Below, one piece after another: positions 1 through 8,792 of a stretch of DNA of 64,000 nucleotides. Each line of letters opens with the position of its first letter. Position 1 is the stretch's first letter. A program made the position numbers and the translations under genes. The stretch spans positions 186,001-250,000 of the forward strand of contig NZ_CABVPX010000007.1 in NCBI RefSeq assembly GCF_902499125.1, in the 5' to 3' direction. This DNA comes from Burkholderia arboris (GTDB lineage Bacteria > Pseudomonadota > Gammaproteobacteria > Burkholderiales > Burkholderiaceae). The notes under the pieces were generated by a model that worked only from the letters and a program-made list of their open reading frames with translations, had not been told where the DNA came from and did no database searches.

Positions 1-582
1 ATCGATCGGTGTCGCAAAACGGTCGAGCCGCGCGCCGGCCACGCGCCGCACGAGCAATGCGACGCCCTCGGCGCTGCCGATCAGCAGCGCGAGCCGCAAC
101 GCGAGACTCAGCGGCGAGATCGCCACGGCCGCATCGTGGCTGAACCAGGCCGTCAGCAGTGGCGCGGTCAGCGGCACGAACACCATCGACGCGAGGGTGG
201 CGACGAGCGCGACACTGGCGTCGAGCGACAGCATGCGCGCGATCGTCGACGTGCCGCTCGACGGCGGCGCGCAGTACGCGATCACCAGCGCGACCACCCA
301 GTCGTACGGCATGCCGGCGAGCCGTGCGGCGATGCCGAGCGCGACCGGGCACGCGATCATCGTCATGGCAGGCAGCAGCACCGACACAGCCGGCCGCCGC
401 GCGACCGCGCGCACGGCGCTCGGTTCGACGCGCAGCAGTGTGCCGAGTACGAACAGGAACACGGTGACGGGCATCAACGGCCGCGCGAGATCCGCGAGCG
501 GCGGCACCAGCAGCCCGAGGACGACGCCACATGCGAGCACGGTCGGCCCGCGCCGCACCAGCGCAGCGATCAGCGCGCGCAC
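1..582 (-). CDS. BASS-like membrane transporter (3' end cut by window)
   Basis: The minus strand is open from a GTG at 582 to base 1, giving 194 residues with no stop. The product is very hydrophobic, with about six membrane-spanning stretches. A loop near residue 103 reads YCAPPSSGTSTIARML, followed by a hydrophobic helix ending in PLTAPLL. This resembles the Pro/Gly-Ser breakpoint helix of bile acid:sodium symporter (BASS) family proteins, which are usually about 300 residues, so roughly a third is missing. The substrate cannot be told. An ATG further upstream is in another frame and runs into a stop, so GTG is the likely start. It is divergent from a LysR gene 167 bp away, which probably regulates it. 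Inner-membrane transport is secure; the family is likely. Confidence 0.7.
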   Translation of the reverse strand, partial: MRALIAALVRRGPTVLACGVVLGLLVPPLADLARPLMPVTVFLFVLGTLLRVEPSAVRAVARRPAVSVLLPAMTMIACPVALGIAARLAGMPYDWVVALVIAYCAPPSSGTSTIARMLSLDASVALVATLASMVFVPLTAPLLTAWFSHDAAVAISPLSLALRLALLIGSAEGVALLVRRVAGARLDRFATPID

Positions 583-677
583 GGGCGGGCCTCGGAGCGG
601 CGGTGAACGGGGGTGAAGCCGGAGCAGACGGCGGATGGCATGCGGATTCCTCGGAAAAGGCGCGGCCGGCACGGAAT

Positions 678-698
678 ATCCGCTAGGCTAATCCGGAT
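678..698. promoter_or_regulatory. Inverted repeat ATCCG-N11-CGGAT in a LysR-divergent promoter region
   Basis: A perfect 5-bp inverted repeat with an 11-base spacer lies 51 bp before the LysR start, between the divergent transporter and its presumed regulator. Size, spacing and place fit a LysR-type operator. This is inferred from geometry only. Confidence 0.4.
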
Positions 699-749
699 GA
701 TGAGCGAAGTAAAATGATATAAACTGAATCAGTAACAAGAGAAAGTGAT

Positions 750-1625
750 ATGAACATTCCTCTGCTCGAAACCTTCCGGGCCGTCGTGCAGGAAGGCAGC
801 GCGTTGCGCGCGGCCGAACGGCTCGGCTGCACGCAGTCGAACGTCACCGCGCGGCTGCGCCAGCTCGAAGAGTCGCTCGGCGCGCCGCTGTTCGACCGGC
901 ACGGCAAGCGACTGGTGCTGAACGATGCCGGGCGCCGGCTGATACCGTACTGCGACCGCATCCTGCGCCTCGTCGACGAAGCGACGCAGGTGGTGCGCGA
1001 CACGCCGGTAGCACGCAGCTTCCGGCTCGGCTCGATGGAAAGCACGGCGGCCACGCGGCTGCCGGCGCTGGCCGCCGCGCTGACGGCGCACGATCCGGCG
1101 CTCGGCCTCGTGGTGCAGATCGGCAGCGAGCCGGATCTGGCCGATGCCCTGTTGCGCGGCCGGCTCGACGCCGCGCTCACCGCACGCGCGATCGTCAGGC
1201 CCGGGCTGCGTTACGAGCCCGCGTTCGCGGAAGACATGGTGCTGGTGAGCGCGGCCACGGTCACGCGCCGGCAGCTGCTGGCCGACAACGCGGTGCGGCT
1301 GCTCGCGTTTCACGACGGCTGCCCGTATCGCGCGGTCGCGGAGCACTGGCTGAAGGCGCGCGGCGTCGCGATCGAATCGGTGTCGTCGTTCGGCACGTTC
1401 GGCGCGATCCTCGGCTGCGTGGCGGCCGGGATGGGCGTTGCAATCCTGCCGAAACGGATCACGACCGAGCACGTGGCGCGCAAGGAGTTGCGCACGCATG
1501 CGTTCGACGATCTCGACAGCGTGACGACCTACCTCGTCACGCCCGACGAAACGCCCGCGTTGCCGGAGCTCGACGTGTTGCGTACGGTCATCGGCCGGCA
1601 GGCGGGCGCGCTGCTCGCCCGCTGA
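750..1625 (+). CDS. LysR-family transcriptional regulator
   Basis: This 291-residue protein has the standard LysR layout. An N-terminal winged helix-turn-helix covers about residues 1-60 (LETFRAVVQEGSALRAAERL, then the recognition helix around CTQSNVTARLRQLEESLG and the wing GAPLFDRHGKRLVLNDAG). A periplasmic-binding-like effector domain follows from about 88 to 285. The ATG at 750 is preceded by a purine-rich AGAGAAAG. It is divergent from the transporter at 1-582 and convergent with the ATP-grasp gene, with only 32 bp between the stops. It most likely controls the divergent transporter. The effector is unknown. Confidence 0.9.
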   Translation: MNIPLLETFRAVVQEGSALRAAERLGCTQSNVTARLRQLEESLGAPLFDRHGKRLVLNDAGRRLIPYCDRILRLVDEATQVVRDTPVARSFRLGSMESTAATRLPALAAALTAHDPALGLVVQIGSEPDLADALLRGRLDAALTARAIVRPGLRYEPAFAEDMVLVSAATVTRRQLLADNAVRLLAFHDGCPYRAVAEHWLKARGVAIESVSSFGTFGAILGCVAAGMGVAILPKRITTEHVARKELRTHAFDDLDSVTTYLVTPDETPALPELDVLRTVIGRQAGALLAR

Positions 1626-1657
1626 TCCGGGCGAGCCGGCGCGCCGCGCCCGCCGCG

Positions 1658-2925
1658 TCAGGCCGGTGCGACCGCGTGTTCGTCCGCGAAGAAATCGGCC
1701 TCGATTTCGCGGATCCGCCGGCAATCCTCGAGCAGCCGCTCGAAGGTCGGGCTGTACAGGCCGACCGTGCCGAGCGCCGTCTCAGGTCGGTGGTCACGCG
1801 CAGCGTGTCGCCGACCTTGATCCATTGCTTGAGCCCGACGAACGACGGCAGCGCCTGGATCGCCTGCCACGTGAAGTCCTGCCGCAGCACGCCGTTGCGC
1901 GACGACAGCAGCAGCACGTGCCCGCAGTAGCCGCGAAAATCCGTCGGCGCGACGGCGTCGCCGAACAGCCGCTCCGGATGCAGCACGGCTTCGACGGCGG
2001 CCGACACGTGGTTCTCGCCGCTGACTGCGCTCGTCAGCCGCGGATCGAGGCTGCCGTGCAACCGCGCATTCAGCTCGACGATTGTCGGGCCGTCGGCCGT
2101 ATCGAACAGCTCCAGATGGGTCGGCCCGAAGCGTACGTCCAGCGCGTCGAGCACGTCGGCCGCATAGTCGAGCAGCGGCGCATAGCGTGGATCGGCGTGG
2201 TTCAGCACCAGCATCTTGTCGAGCCGCGGCGCGTGCGTGCGGTCGCGATGCACTTCCCACAGGCTGACCACGCGATGGCGGCCCTCGAAGGATACCGAAT
2301 CGACGATGTATTCCTGCCCCTCGGAATAGCTCTGGATCACGATGTCGTCGTTCGGCTGGTTGTAGAGCGAACGGGTGGCCAGCACGTCGCGCGCGGCGGC
2401 TTCGACCTGCGCGAGCGTCCGGCAGATCTTCACGCCCGTGACGCCCGCGCTGCGCGCCGGTTTCACCACGAGCGGCAACGTGCCTTGCGCGCGGGCCCAT
2501 TCGACCGCCTCGTCGACCGACGTGCTGTGAAAGTGCGCCGGCGCACGCAGGCCGGCCTCGCGGATGCGTTCGTTCATCGCGAACTTGTCGCGTCGCGCGG
2601 CCGACGTCGCGAGCGGGTTGCGATACGGCACGTCGAGCCGTTCGGCCAGCGTGTCGGCCAGCTCCAGCGCGGCGTCGAGGCCGTGCAGTACCGCGCCGAT
2701 CCGCAGGTCGCTCAGCTGCGCGAGCGTCGCGTCGATGTCGCCGCGATGCTGGATCTGGCGGATGTAGTCGGACGGCACGAACTGGTTCAGGTAGATGTCC
2801 GGCAGATCGGGGTCGCTGATCACGTGTGCGCAACGAATGCCGTACGCACGAAACGCGGGCGCCAGGTAGGCGGCGGTCGACGCGCCGTCGACGATCAGGA
2901 CGGTATCGATGAAGCGATGCTGCAT
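1658..2925 (-). pseudogene. ATP-grasp ligase (amino-acid ligase-like), apparent single-base frameshift
   Basis: Translation from ATG 2925 (GAGGAA just upstream) gives a typical ATP-grasp enzyme of about 420 residues. It shows the nucleotide-binding segment LPLVVKPARSAGVTGVKI (residues ~150-170), EGQEYIVDSVS, and the Mg-binding segment THLELF..DGPTIVELNARLHGS. Near residue 380 the frame breaks: the sensible C-terminus (TALGTVGLYSPTFERLLEDC to FADEHAVAPA) lies in another frame and stops at 1658. One missing C on the plus strand at about 1783 (GTCTCAGG where GTCTCCAGG would keep frame) accounts for it. The family joins a carboxylate to an amine with ATP, for example L-amino acid ligases that make dipeptides. 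It lies 52 bp downstream of an exporter gene on the same strand, so ligase plus exporter looks like a biosynthetic pair. The lesion may be a real mutation or a base-call error. Confidence 0.8.
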
Positions 2926-2977
2926 GGATTCCTCGCTCGGCTGGGGGATCGGTGAAAGGGTGTCGGTCGAAAGCGGT

Positions 2978-4411
2978 TCAGGCCCGTGTGGCGGGATCGG
3001 GGGCGTCGCCGGGCCAGCGCGCGGCCAGCACGATGCAGACGGCGATGAGCGCGGCCGCGACGGCGAACGCGCGCGACGCGCCGGCCACGATCGCCGCGCC
3101 CTGGCCGGCGACCAGCGCGCCGAGCGCGGCGACACCGATGGCGGCGCCGACCTGGCGCGCGGTATTGAGGATCGCGGACGCGGTGGCCGAGCGGCCGGCC
3201 TCGACGCTGCCGAGCATCGTCGACGTCAGCGCGGGAATCGCGATGCCGCCGCCGATCGCCATCGCCGCGAGCCCCGGCGCCAGCAGCGCGTAGGGCGTGT
3301 GTGCGGCGAGCGTCTGCCACAGCCACACGTAGCCGGTGAGCGACACGGCGAGGCCGACGACGACGGTCGCGCGGAACCCGTACCGGACGGCGAGCCGCGC
3401 GCTCGCGAGGTTGGCGAGCATGATGATCGTGAGCGGCGCGAGCGCGAGCCCCGATTCGGTCGCGGTGAAGCCGCGACCGCTCTGGAAATAGAGGCTGAGC
3501 GAGAAGATCAGCCCGTAGAACGCCGCATTCGTGACCGCGCCGATCGCGAGCACGCCCGGCACGCGCGCGATCCGGAAGAACGCGAGCTGCAGCATCGGCG
3601 CGGCCACGCGCCGTTCGATCGCCACGAACAGCATGCCGAGCGCGGCCGACGCGGCCAGGGCGCCGGCAGCATACGGGTCGCCAATGCCGTGGGCGCCGGC
3701 GCGGATGATCCCGCCCGTGAGCAGCCCGAGCACGAGCACCGCGACGATCTGGCCGGCCGGATCGAACAGCCGCGTGCGTGCGGCGGCCGAATCCTGCACG
3801 TGGCGCAGCGTGAGCCACAGCCCGATCGCGCAAATCGGCAGGTTGATGAAGAAGATCGCGCGCCAGCCGAGCGAGTCGATCAGCAGGCCGCCGAGGGTCG
3901 GCCCGGCCGCGCTGATCGCACCGCCCGTCGCGCTCCACCACGCGACGGCCTTCACGCGTGCGGCGGCGTCGTGGGCGCACGCATGCGTGATGAGCGCGAG
4001 CGACGTGGGCAGGATCATCGCGGCGCCGACACCCTGCGCGACCCGCGCGGCGATCAGCGCCGCCAGCGACGGCGCGAGCGCGCAGCCGAGCGACGCGAGC
4101 AGGAACAGCAAAAGACCGTAGGCGAACAGCCGCCGGCTGCCGAAGCGGTCGGCCAGCGTGCCGGAGGTCAGCAGCAGCGCGGCGAACGACAGCGTGTACG
4201 CATCGACGATCCACTGCAGCCCGTGAACGCTCGATCCGAACGCGTGACCGAGGCTCGGAATCGCGACGTTGACGACGGTCACGTCGAGCTGGACGATCGC
4301 GAAGCCGAGGCTCGCGGCCGCGACGGTCGGGAGGATCGCGCGCAGCGACGTGCGTTGAGGCGGCGCGGCGGCCGTCTGCGTGCGGTCGAGCGCGTGGGCC
4401 TGGTCGCTCAT
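2978..4411 (-). CDS. DHA2-type (EmrB/QacA) MFS drug/metabolite exporter
   Basis: This 477-residue protein has about 14 hydrophobic segments and signature motifs of 14-helix proton antiporters: LDVTVVNVAIPSLG in helix 1, LQWIVDAYTLSFAALLL in helix 2, GTLADRFGSRR as the motif A loop and GPTLGGLLID as a motif C-like stretch. The start at 4411 follows GGGGAGGCCCG. An upstream in-frame ATG at 4447 lacks such a site. The family exports amphipathic drugs or metabolites across the inner membrane. It is transcribed toward the ATP-grasp gene with a 52-bp gap, so the two probably form an operon, and it is divergent from the 2OG oxygenase. I infer export of the product made by these enzymes. Confidence 0.88.
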   Translation of the reverse strand: MSDQAHALDRTQTAAAPPQRTSLRAILPTVAAASLGFAIVQLDVTVVNVAIPSLGHAFGSSVHGLQWIVDAYTLSFAALLLTSGTLADRFGSRRLFAYGLLLFLLASLGCALAPSLAALIAARVAQGVGAAMILPTSLALITHACAHDAAARVKAVAWWSATGGAISAAGPTLGGLLIDSLGWRAIFFINLPICAIGLWLTLRHVQDSAAARTRLFDPAGQIVAVLVLGLLTGGIIRAGAHGIGDPYAAGALAASAALGMLFVAIERRVAAPMLQLAFFRIARVPGVLAIGAVTNAAFYGLIFSLSLYFQSGRGFTATESGLALAPLTIIMLANLASARLAVRYGFRATVVVGLAVSLTGYVWLWQTLAAHTPYALLAPGLAAMAIGGGIAIPALTSTMLGSVEAGRSATASAILNTARQVGAAIGVAALGALVAGQGAAIVAGASRAFAVAAALIAVCIVLAARWPGDAPDPATRA

Positions 4412-4859
4412 CGGGCCTCCCCGGGCGTGCGGGGCGACGGGCGGCACGCCGGCAACGACGTGTCGTATCCGGAATGATCGAAGGAGCAGCGGCGCGGCGG
4501 GGGGTATCGATTCATCTGGCGGGTTCCCGTATGTCGGACGAAGGGCGCCGGCTGCCCGTCGGGCAGCGGTCGCATCGTCGAGTCCGACAGAAAACTAGCA
4601 TCGACCCGCTGGCGAAGACAAATAATAAGCAGCGATTTTTTAACAAGTATTTGTGTTAAAGACCGGTGCGAACGACGCGAACCGGCCACGGCCGCGTTGC
4701 TGAACTTATATCGATAATTTTTGTTTGCAATCGAATTAATATCATTTCTCAATGCAATGACGGTCTCCTAGTCTTGTCGAGCGCTTCGCACCGAGGACGG
4801 CAGAGCGCGGCGGTGGTGCCATACCGCTCTTCGACCCAAGATCTTTATACGAGAGACCT
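4412..4859. promoter_or_regulatory. Divergent intergenic region between exporter and 2OG oxygenase
   Basis: This 448-bp stretch between divergent genes is much richer in A+T than its surroundings (especially 4600-4760) and has no convincing gene. It should hold both promoters. I could not assign -35/-10 boxes with confidence. Confidence 0.5.
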
Positions 4860-5975
4860 ATGACCTATCTCGCAGATGAACGCATCGCTTTGACCGCAGT
4901 GGAGTCGGCTCACATTCGCAAGACGCTCGGCGCGCTGGGCTACGACCCGGCCGGCGGCGCCGGCTATATCAGCGCAGTCCGCAAGCTGGCCTACAACGCG
5001 TTTCCCGACCGGATCGTCGACGCATTCGATCGCGCGAAGGCGCCGACCGCGGACGCGCACGGCTCGATCGAGATCGACAACCTGCCGATCGACGACGGCG
5101 TGCAGGGCAGCCCGCGGTTCGAGGAAACCGGCCGCTCGTTCAAGGCCGGCGTGCTGAGCGAGAACGTGCTGGTCGCGCTGAGCACGCTGGCCGGCGAGCC
5201 TTATTCGATCGCGCACGAAGGCCGCGAGCTCGTGAACAACCTGACGCCGCACAAGACGAACGCGCGCGACTATACGGGCCTCGGCTCCGAAGTCGAGCTC
5301 GACTTCCATATCGAGAATGCCGCGCAGGCGCACATGCCCGAAGGCGACACGTCGCCGTTCGCGCTGCTGCTGCTCGGCGTGCGCAGCGAAGCCGGCGGCG
5401 GCCCGTACACGCGGCTCGCCGATGCGCGCCGTGCGCTGCAACTGTTGTCGCCGGACGATATCGCGCAGCTCTACGGCGAGCACTACATCATTCGCGTGCC
5501 GTACCGGTGGCGCGGCGCGGCGCCGACACCGCGCGACAACACCGACCTGAGCGCCGTGCTGTCGGGGCCGATCGACGCGCCGCGCGTGACGGTCGCGTTC
5601 TATCCGGACATGGTGCTGGCCGTCAACACGCGGGCGCAGGAAGCGCTGGCCAACCTGTATCGCGCGGTGCGCGAGGTGTCGTTCGGCGTGCAGGTGTCGC
5701 CGGGCAAGCTGGTGCTGATCAACAACCATTTCACGCTGCATTCGCGCGACCGCTTCGACCCGCAGTACGACGAGAACGACCGTGCGCTCCGTTGGGTGCA
5801 GCGCGTGTTCGTCGCGCGCAGCCTGTGGAATTTCCGCGCGTTCACGCCGCTGCAGGCGCGCGTGTTCGATCCGAAGGCGCTGTATGCGGGCGACGCGGTG
5901 CAGGCGAGGCAACCGTCGCGCGTCGTGCAACCGGTGCCGCAGCGCGCGGCCGAACTCGAGGCGACGCCTGCGTGA
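4860..5975 (+). CDS. Fe(II)/2-oxoglutarate-dependent oxygenase, clavaminate synthase/AsnO/VioC-like
   Basis: The 371-residue protein carries the metal triad typical of this branch: H150-x-E152 in LDFHIENAA and a distal His in NNHFTLHSRDRF (H294). It also has the 2OG/substrate Arg segment RALRWVQRVFVARSLWNFR, which matches the RWLxR pattern of amino-acid hydroxylases. These enzymes hydroxylate the beta or gamma carbon of free amino acids such as Asn or Arg using O2 and 2-oxoglutarate. The HxE rather than HxD form favours this subgroup over TauD. It is followed 94 bp later by a periplasmic amino-acid binding protein on the same strand and is divergent from an exporter and an ATP-grasp ligase. 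Together these suggest production of a modified amino acid or small peptide. The substrate is unknown. Confidence 0.8.
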   Translation: MTYLADERIALTAVESAHIRKTLGALGYDPAGGAGYISAVRKLAYNAFPDRIVDAFDRAKAPTADAHGSIEIDNLPIDDGVQGSPRFEETGRSFKAGVLSENVLVALSTLAGEPYSIAHEGRELVNNLTPHKTNARDYTGLGSEVELDFHIENAAQAHMPEGDTSPFALLLLGVRSEAGGGPYTRLADARRALQLLSPDDIAQLYGEHYIIRVPYRWRGAAPTPRDNTDLSAVLSGPIDAPRVTVAFYPDMVLAVNTRAQEALANLYRAVREVSFGVQVSPGKLVLINNHFTLHSRDRFDPQYDENDRALRWVQRVFVARSLWNFRAFTPLQARVFDPKALYAGDAVQARQPSRVVQPVPQRAAELEATPA

Positions 5976-6069
5976 CAAACCGCGCCGGCGGCGGCGTGCG
6001 CCGAACGTCGCGCCGCCGCCCCCCGTGCCTGCTTCACGCATCATCGAATAACAAAGGATTCCGGAAGAC

Positions 6070-7020
6070 ATGAGAAGAACCGCTTTTCCCGTTGTACACA
6101 TCGCCCGCGTGCTGGCCGCCATCCTGATCGCCGGGCACGTTGCCGCCGCGCAGGCCGCGCAGGCCGCGCCGTTCGACCTGAGCCCCGAGCAGCCGGGCCG
6201 GCAGCGCGGCGCCGTGAACCCGGCGGTCGAGCAGGCGTTGCCGGGCGGCTTCAAGTTCGCCGAAGCGAATACGCTGACGATCGGCATCGCGCCGAACCTG
6301 CCGCCGCTCAGCACCTATGCGACCGACGCGCGCACGGTGGTCGGTTTCGATCCCGATCTCGCGCAGCTCATCGCGGACAGCGTCGGCCGCAAGCTGAAGA
6401 TCGTGCCGCTCGCGTGGGCCGACTGGCCGCTCGCGCTGCAGTCCGGCAGGGTCGACGCGGTGATCTCGAACGTGACGGTCACCGAGCAGCGCAAGGAGAA
6501 GTTCGACTTCTCGACCTACCGCAAGGATCAGATCGGCTTCTACGTGAAGAGCAACAGCCGGCTCGTCGCGATCCGCGAGCCGAAGGATGTTGCCGGGTTG
6601 CGCGTCGTGACCGATTCGGGCACGAACCAGGAAAAGATCCTGCTCGAATGGAACCGGCAGAACATCGCGCGCGGCCTCGCGCCGGTCGAGATCCAGTATT
6701 ACGCGGATGCCGCGGAACGCTGGGTCGCGCTGCAGTCGGGCCGCGTCGACACGATCTTCAGCGTGAATTCGATGCTCGCGTACCAGGCGTCGCTGCGTGG
6801 CGATGCGAAGCTGATCGGCACGGTCAGCGGCGGCTGGCCGCGTACCGCGGACATCGCGATCACGACGAGGAAGGGCAGCGGCCTCGCCGGGCCGCTGACG
6901 CTCGCGATCAATGGGCTGATCGCGAACGGCAGCTACCGGAAGGTGCTCGGCCGCTGGAGCCTCGATGCCGAAGCGGTCGACCAGTCGCAGACCAATCCGC
7001 CGGGGCTGCCGCGCACCTGA
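6070..7020 (+). CDS. Periplasmic amino-acid type solute-binding protein (SBP family 3), orphan
   Basis: This 316-residue protein begins with a charged-then-hydrophobic secretion signal (to about residue 33, AAQAAQA). The family-3 binding fold follows: LTIGIAPNLPPLSTY, VGFDPDLAQLIADSVG, LQSGRVDAVISNVTVTEQRKEKFDFSTY and a C-terminal GSYRKVLGRWSL. The family binds amino acids or opines for ABC importers. No permease or ATPase gene lies beside it, so it either feeds a distant transporter or serves as a sensor. It sits 94 bp after the 2OG oxygenase on the same strand, so its ligand may be that enzyme's substrate or product. It is convergent with the lectin gene. Confidence 0.85.
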   Translation: MRRTAFPVVHIARVLAAILIAGHVAAAQAAQAAPFDLSPEQPGRQRGAVNPAVEQALPGGFKFAEANTLTIGIAPNLPPLSTYATDARTVVGFDPDLAQLIADSVGRKLKIVPLAWADWPLALQSGRVDAVISNVTVTEQRKEKFDFSTYRKDQIGFYVKSNSRLVAIREPKDVAGLRVVTDSGTNQEKILLEWNRQNIARGLAPVEIQYYADAAERWVALQSGRVDTIFSVNSMLAYQASLRGDAKLIGTVSGGWPRTADIAITTRKGSGLAGPLTLAINGLIANGSYRKVLGRWSLDAEAVDQSQTNPPGLPRT

Positions 7021-7039
7021 GTGCCGCACGCGGCGCCGC

Positions 7040-7930
7040 TCACGTAATCGGCCACTGCAGGATCACGATCCCGTCGTTGTAGTCGCGGTCGGCGCCGTCC
7101 TCGGCCCCGAGCCAGCCGAGCCAGACCGTGTCGCCGGCCGACAGCGGCGCGAGCCGCGCATCGGTCGCCGATTTCCTGCCGTTGGCCGACGCGTCGATCC
7201 GGATCCTGCCGCCTTGCGAGTTCAGCGTGAACTGCCTGACGCCATCGTTGCCGTTGCCGGCGAACGACGCGGCCGGCTCCGGTGCGTCGTCGATGAACAG
7301 CTTCAGGTCCTGCCGGTCGGCGGCATTCGCGTAGAAGGTCGCCTTGAAAGCGGTATTCGGCGGCAGCGTGAAGTGGCCGTTGCGGTCGGACGACGGCTTG
7401 AAGCCGGGCTGTTTCGTGTCCGGCTGGCTGCCGGCGATCTCGATCGTCGTTTCCCAGCGGAAGTAGCCCGATACGGCGCCGTCGCGATCGAGCACGGCGA
7501 AATCGGCCGTGCAGGTGGTGGCACCGGCGGCCAGCACGTCGCTGCGCCAGACATGGTCTTTCATCGGCCGGCACGACGGATGAAGCAGGTCGTCGCCGTC
7601 CGGTACCGGCACGGCGGCATCGCGGATTTCCGCTTCGATCGGGGCGACGATGCCGGCGTCCTTCAACGCGAACCGGACGAACAGCACGCTCACTTCGGCG
7701 CGCAGCGCCAGCGCGGTTTCGCGCAGATGAAGCTGGTCGCCCGGCGCCAGGCCGGCAAAGAGACGGTTGTCGTTGTGGCCGACCTGCCCGGTCTCGCCGG
7801 GGCTCAGCACGTAGATGTGCCGGCCGTCGATCACGGTCGGCGCGTTGGCGTCCCGGCTCGCATCGGGGTAGGCCGACAGCAGCGTGACGGCGTCGATGAC
7901 CGCGAGGACATCGCAACGAAGACCAGACAT
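7040..7930 (-). CDS. PixA/AidA-domain protein fused to a C-terminal LecB (PA-IIL)-type lectin domain
   Basis: The 296-residue protein has two parts. Residues ~1-165 resemble AidA/PixA inclusion-body proteins (VIDGRHIYVLS, LHLRETALAL, VPVPDGDDLLHPSC). Residues ~180-296 match the calcium-dependent PA-IIL/LecB lectin fold: HFTLPPNTAFKATFYANA and the calcium loop GAEDGADRDYNDGIVILQW, where the E, D, D, N and D ligands are present. The triad after the N of YAN is A-A-D, where PA-IIL has S-S-G; an Ala in the first position is associated with mannose preference in relatives. The chain ends in Thr, whereas PA-IIL ends in Gly whose carboxylate binds calcium. ATG 7930 follows GGAGGTGCTC. It lies 65 bp downstream of aidA and is probably co-transcribed with it. 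Confidence 0.85.
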   Translation of the reverse strand: MSGLRCDVLAVIDAVTLLSAYPDASRDANAPTVIDGRHIYVLSPGETGQVGHNDNRLFAGLAPGDQLHLRETALALRAEVSVLFVRFALKDAGIVAPIEAEIRDAAVPVPDGDDLLHPSCRPMKDHVWRSDVLAAGATTCTADFAVLDRDGAVSGYFRWETTIEIAGSQPDTKQPGFKPSSDRNGHFTLPPNTAFKATFYANAADRQDLKLFIDDAPEPAASFAGNGNDGVRQFTLNSQGGRIRIDASANGRKSATDARLAPLSAGDTVWLGWLGAEDGADRDYNDGIVILQWPIT

Positions 7931-7995
7931 GAGCACCTCCTCCGCAACAAGGGAGCGGCACGGGCGGCCGCCGCGCGGCCGCCCGCGTGCCGCGA

Positions 7996-8499
7996 TCAGT
8001 TATGGATCGAGATGAACGGATCCCACGAGAAGCAACCCTGGATCTGGCAGTTGCGGTCGATGATCTGGAACTGGAAGTGGTAGGTCACGCGGCCGACCTT
8101 CAGGCATTCCGACGACCAGTAGTAGTTCGCGACTTTCTGGCAGGTCGGCACTTCCGGCTTGCTGGTGTTCGGCACCGGGATCGACGCTTCCGCGACCCGC
8201 GGCGTCGGCGTCGAGATCAGGTCGTTGCCGACGTTGCCGATGAACTTGTAGAACACCACCTGGTTCTCGAAGCCCAGCGACAGGCTCGTTTCGCGCCAGC
8301 GGATCAGGTCGCCGACCTGCGCTTTCAGGTCGAGCTCGCCGCCCGCCTGCCCGGAAATGACGTTGTCCTGGTTGGTCACCATATAGACGTAACGCCAGTC
8401 GATCAGCGTCGGGGTAGCCGGGTTCTTGCTGGGATTCGGATATTTTTTGAGAATGGTTTCGGTGTCGAACGAAACGAGCACATCGGTTACGCGTGACAT
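7996..8499 (-). CDS. aidA: AidA (PixA-family) protein
   Basis: This 167-residue single-domain protein of the AidA/PixA family contains TLIDWRYVYMVTNQDNVISG, LIRWRETSLSLGFENQVVFY, ASIPVPNTSKPEVPTC and a C-terminal YHFQFQIIDRNCQIQGCFSW. The start at 8499 follows GGGAGCTTCC. In the B. cepacia complex aidA is a quorum-sensing-activated gene on the third replicon that is needed for slow killing of nematodes; the biochemical role is not known. Upstream lies a CTG-N10-CAG element that could be the CepR site. The lectin-fusion gene follows and repeats the same N-terminal domain, so the pair arose by duplication plus domain gain. No signal peptide is visible. Confidence 0.88.
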   Translation of the reverse strand: MSRVTDVLVSFDTETILKKYPNPSKNPATPTLIDWRYVYMVTNQDNVISGQAGGELDLKAQVGDLIRWRETSLSLGFENQVVFYKFIGNVGNDLISTPTPRVAEASIPVPNTSKPEVPTCQKVANYYWSSECLKVGRVTYHFQFQIIDRNCQIQGCFSWDPFISIHN

Positions 8500-8649
8500 G
8501 GAAGCTCCCGTTTTAAGTAATGGGACTTATCGTTGCGCGAATTGCTTCGTGCGGTCGCCATCGCCTTGTTCTGCAAGGATTTGTGCCCGATTGGGCCCGT
8601 GCTTGAGCGACGGCGAATCCAGATTATCCCGTTTGAATATTCGTGGAAG

Positions 8650-8665
8650 CTGTAAAGGTAAACAG
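8650..8665. promoter_or_regulatory. Putative cep box (CepR/LuxR-type operator) upstream of aidA
   Basis: CTGTAAAGGTAAACAG is a near-perfect dyad fitting the CTG-N10-CAG form of cep boxes. It lies 150 bp before the aidA start in an A+T-rich gene-free stretch (8500-8792). Known quorum control of aidA supports it; the binding itself is inference. Confidence 0.6.
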
Positions 8666-8792
8666 GGTCGTTAAAATATATTCATTTGGTAATTTTAAAA
8701 TCGGAATCAATCGATTCGATGCGTTACATAAATATAACGGCATCGAATACGTTAATTGATGGGGCGATTATTTTCCGGGCAGGGGAGGCCGC

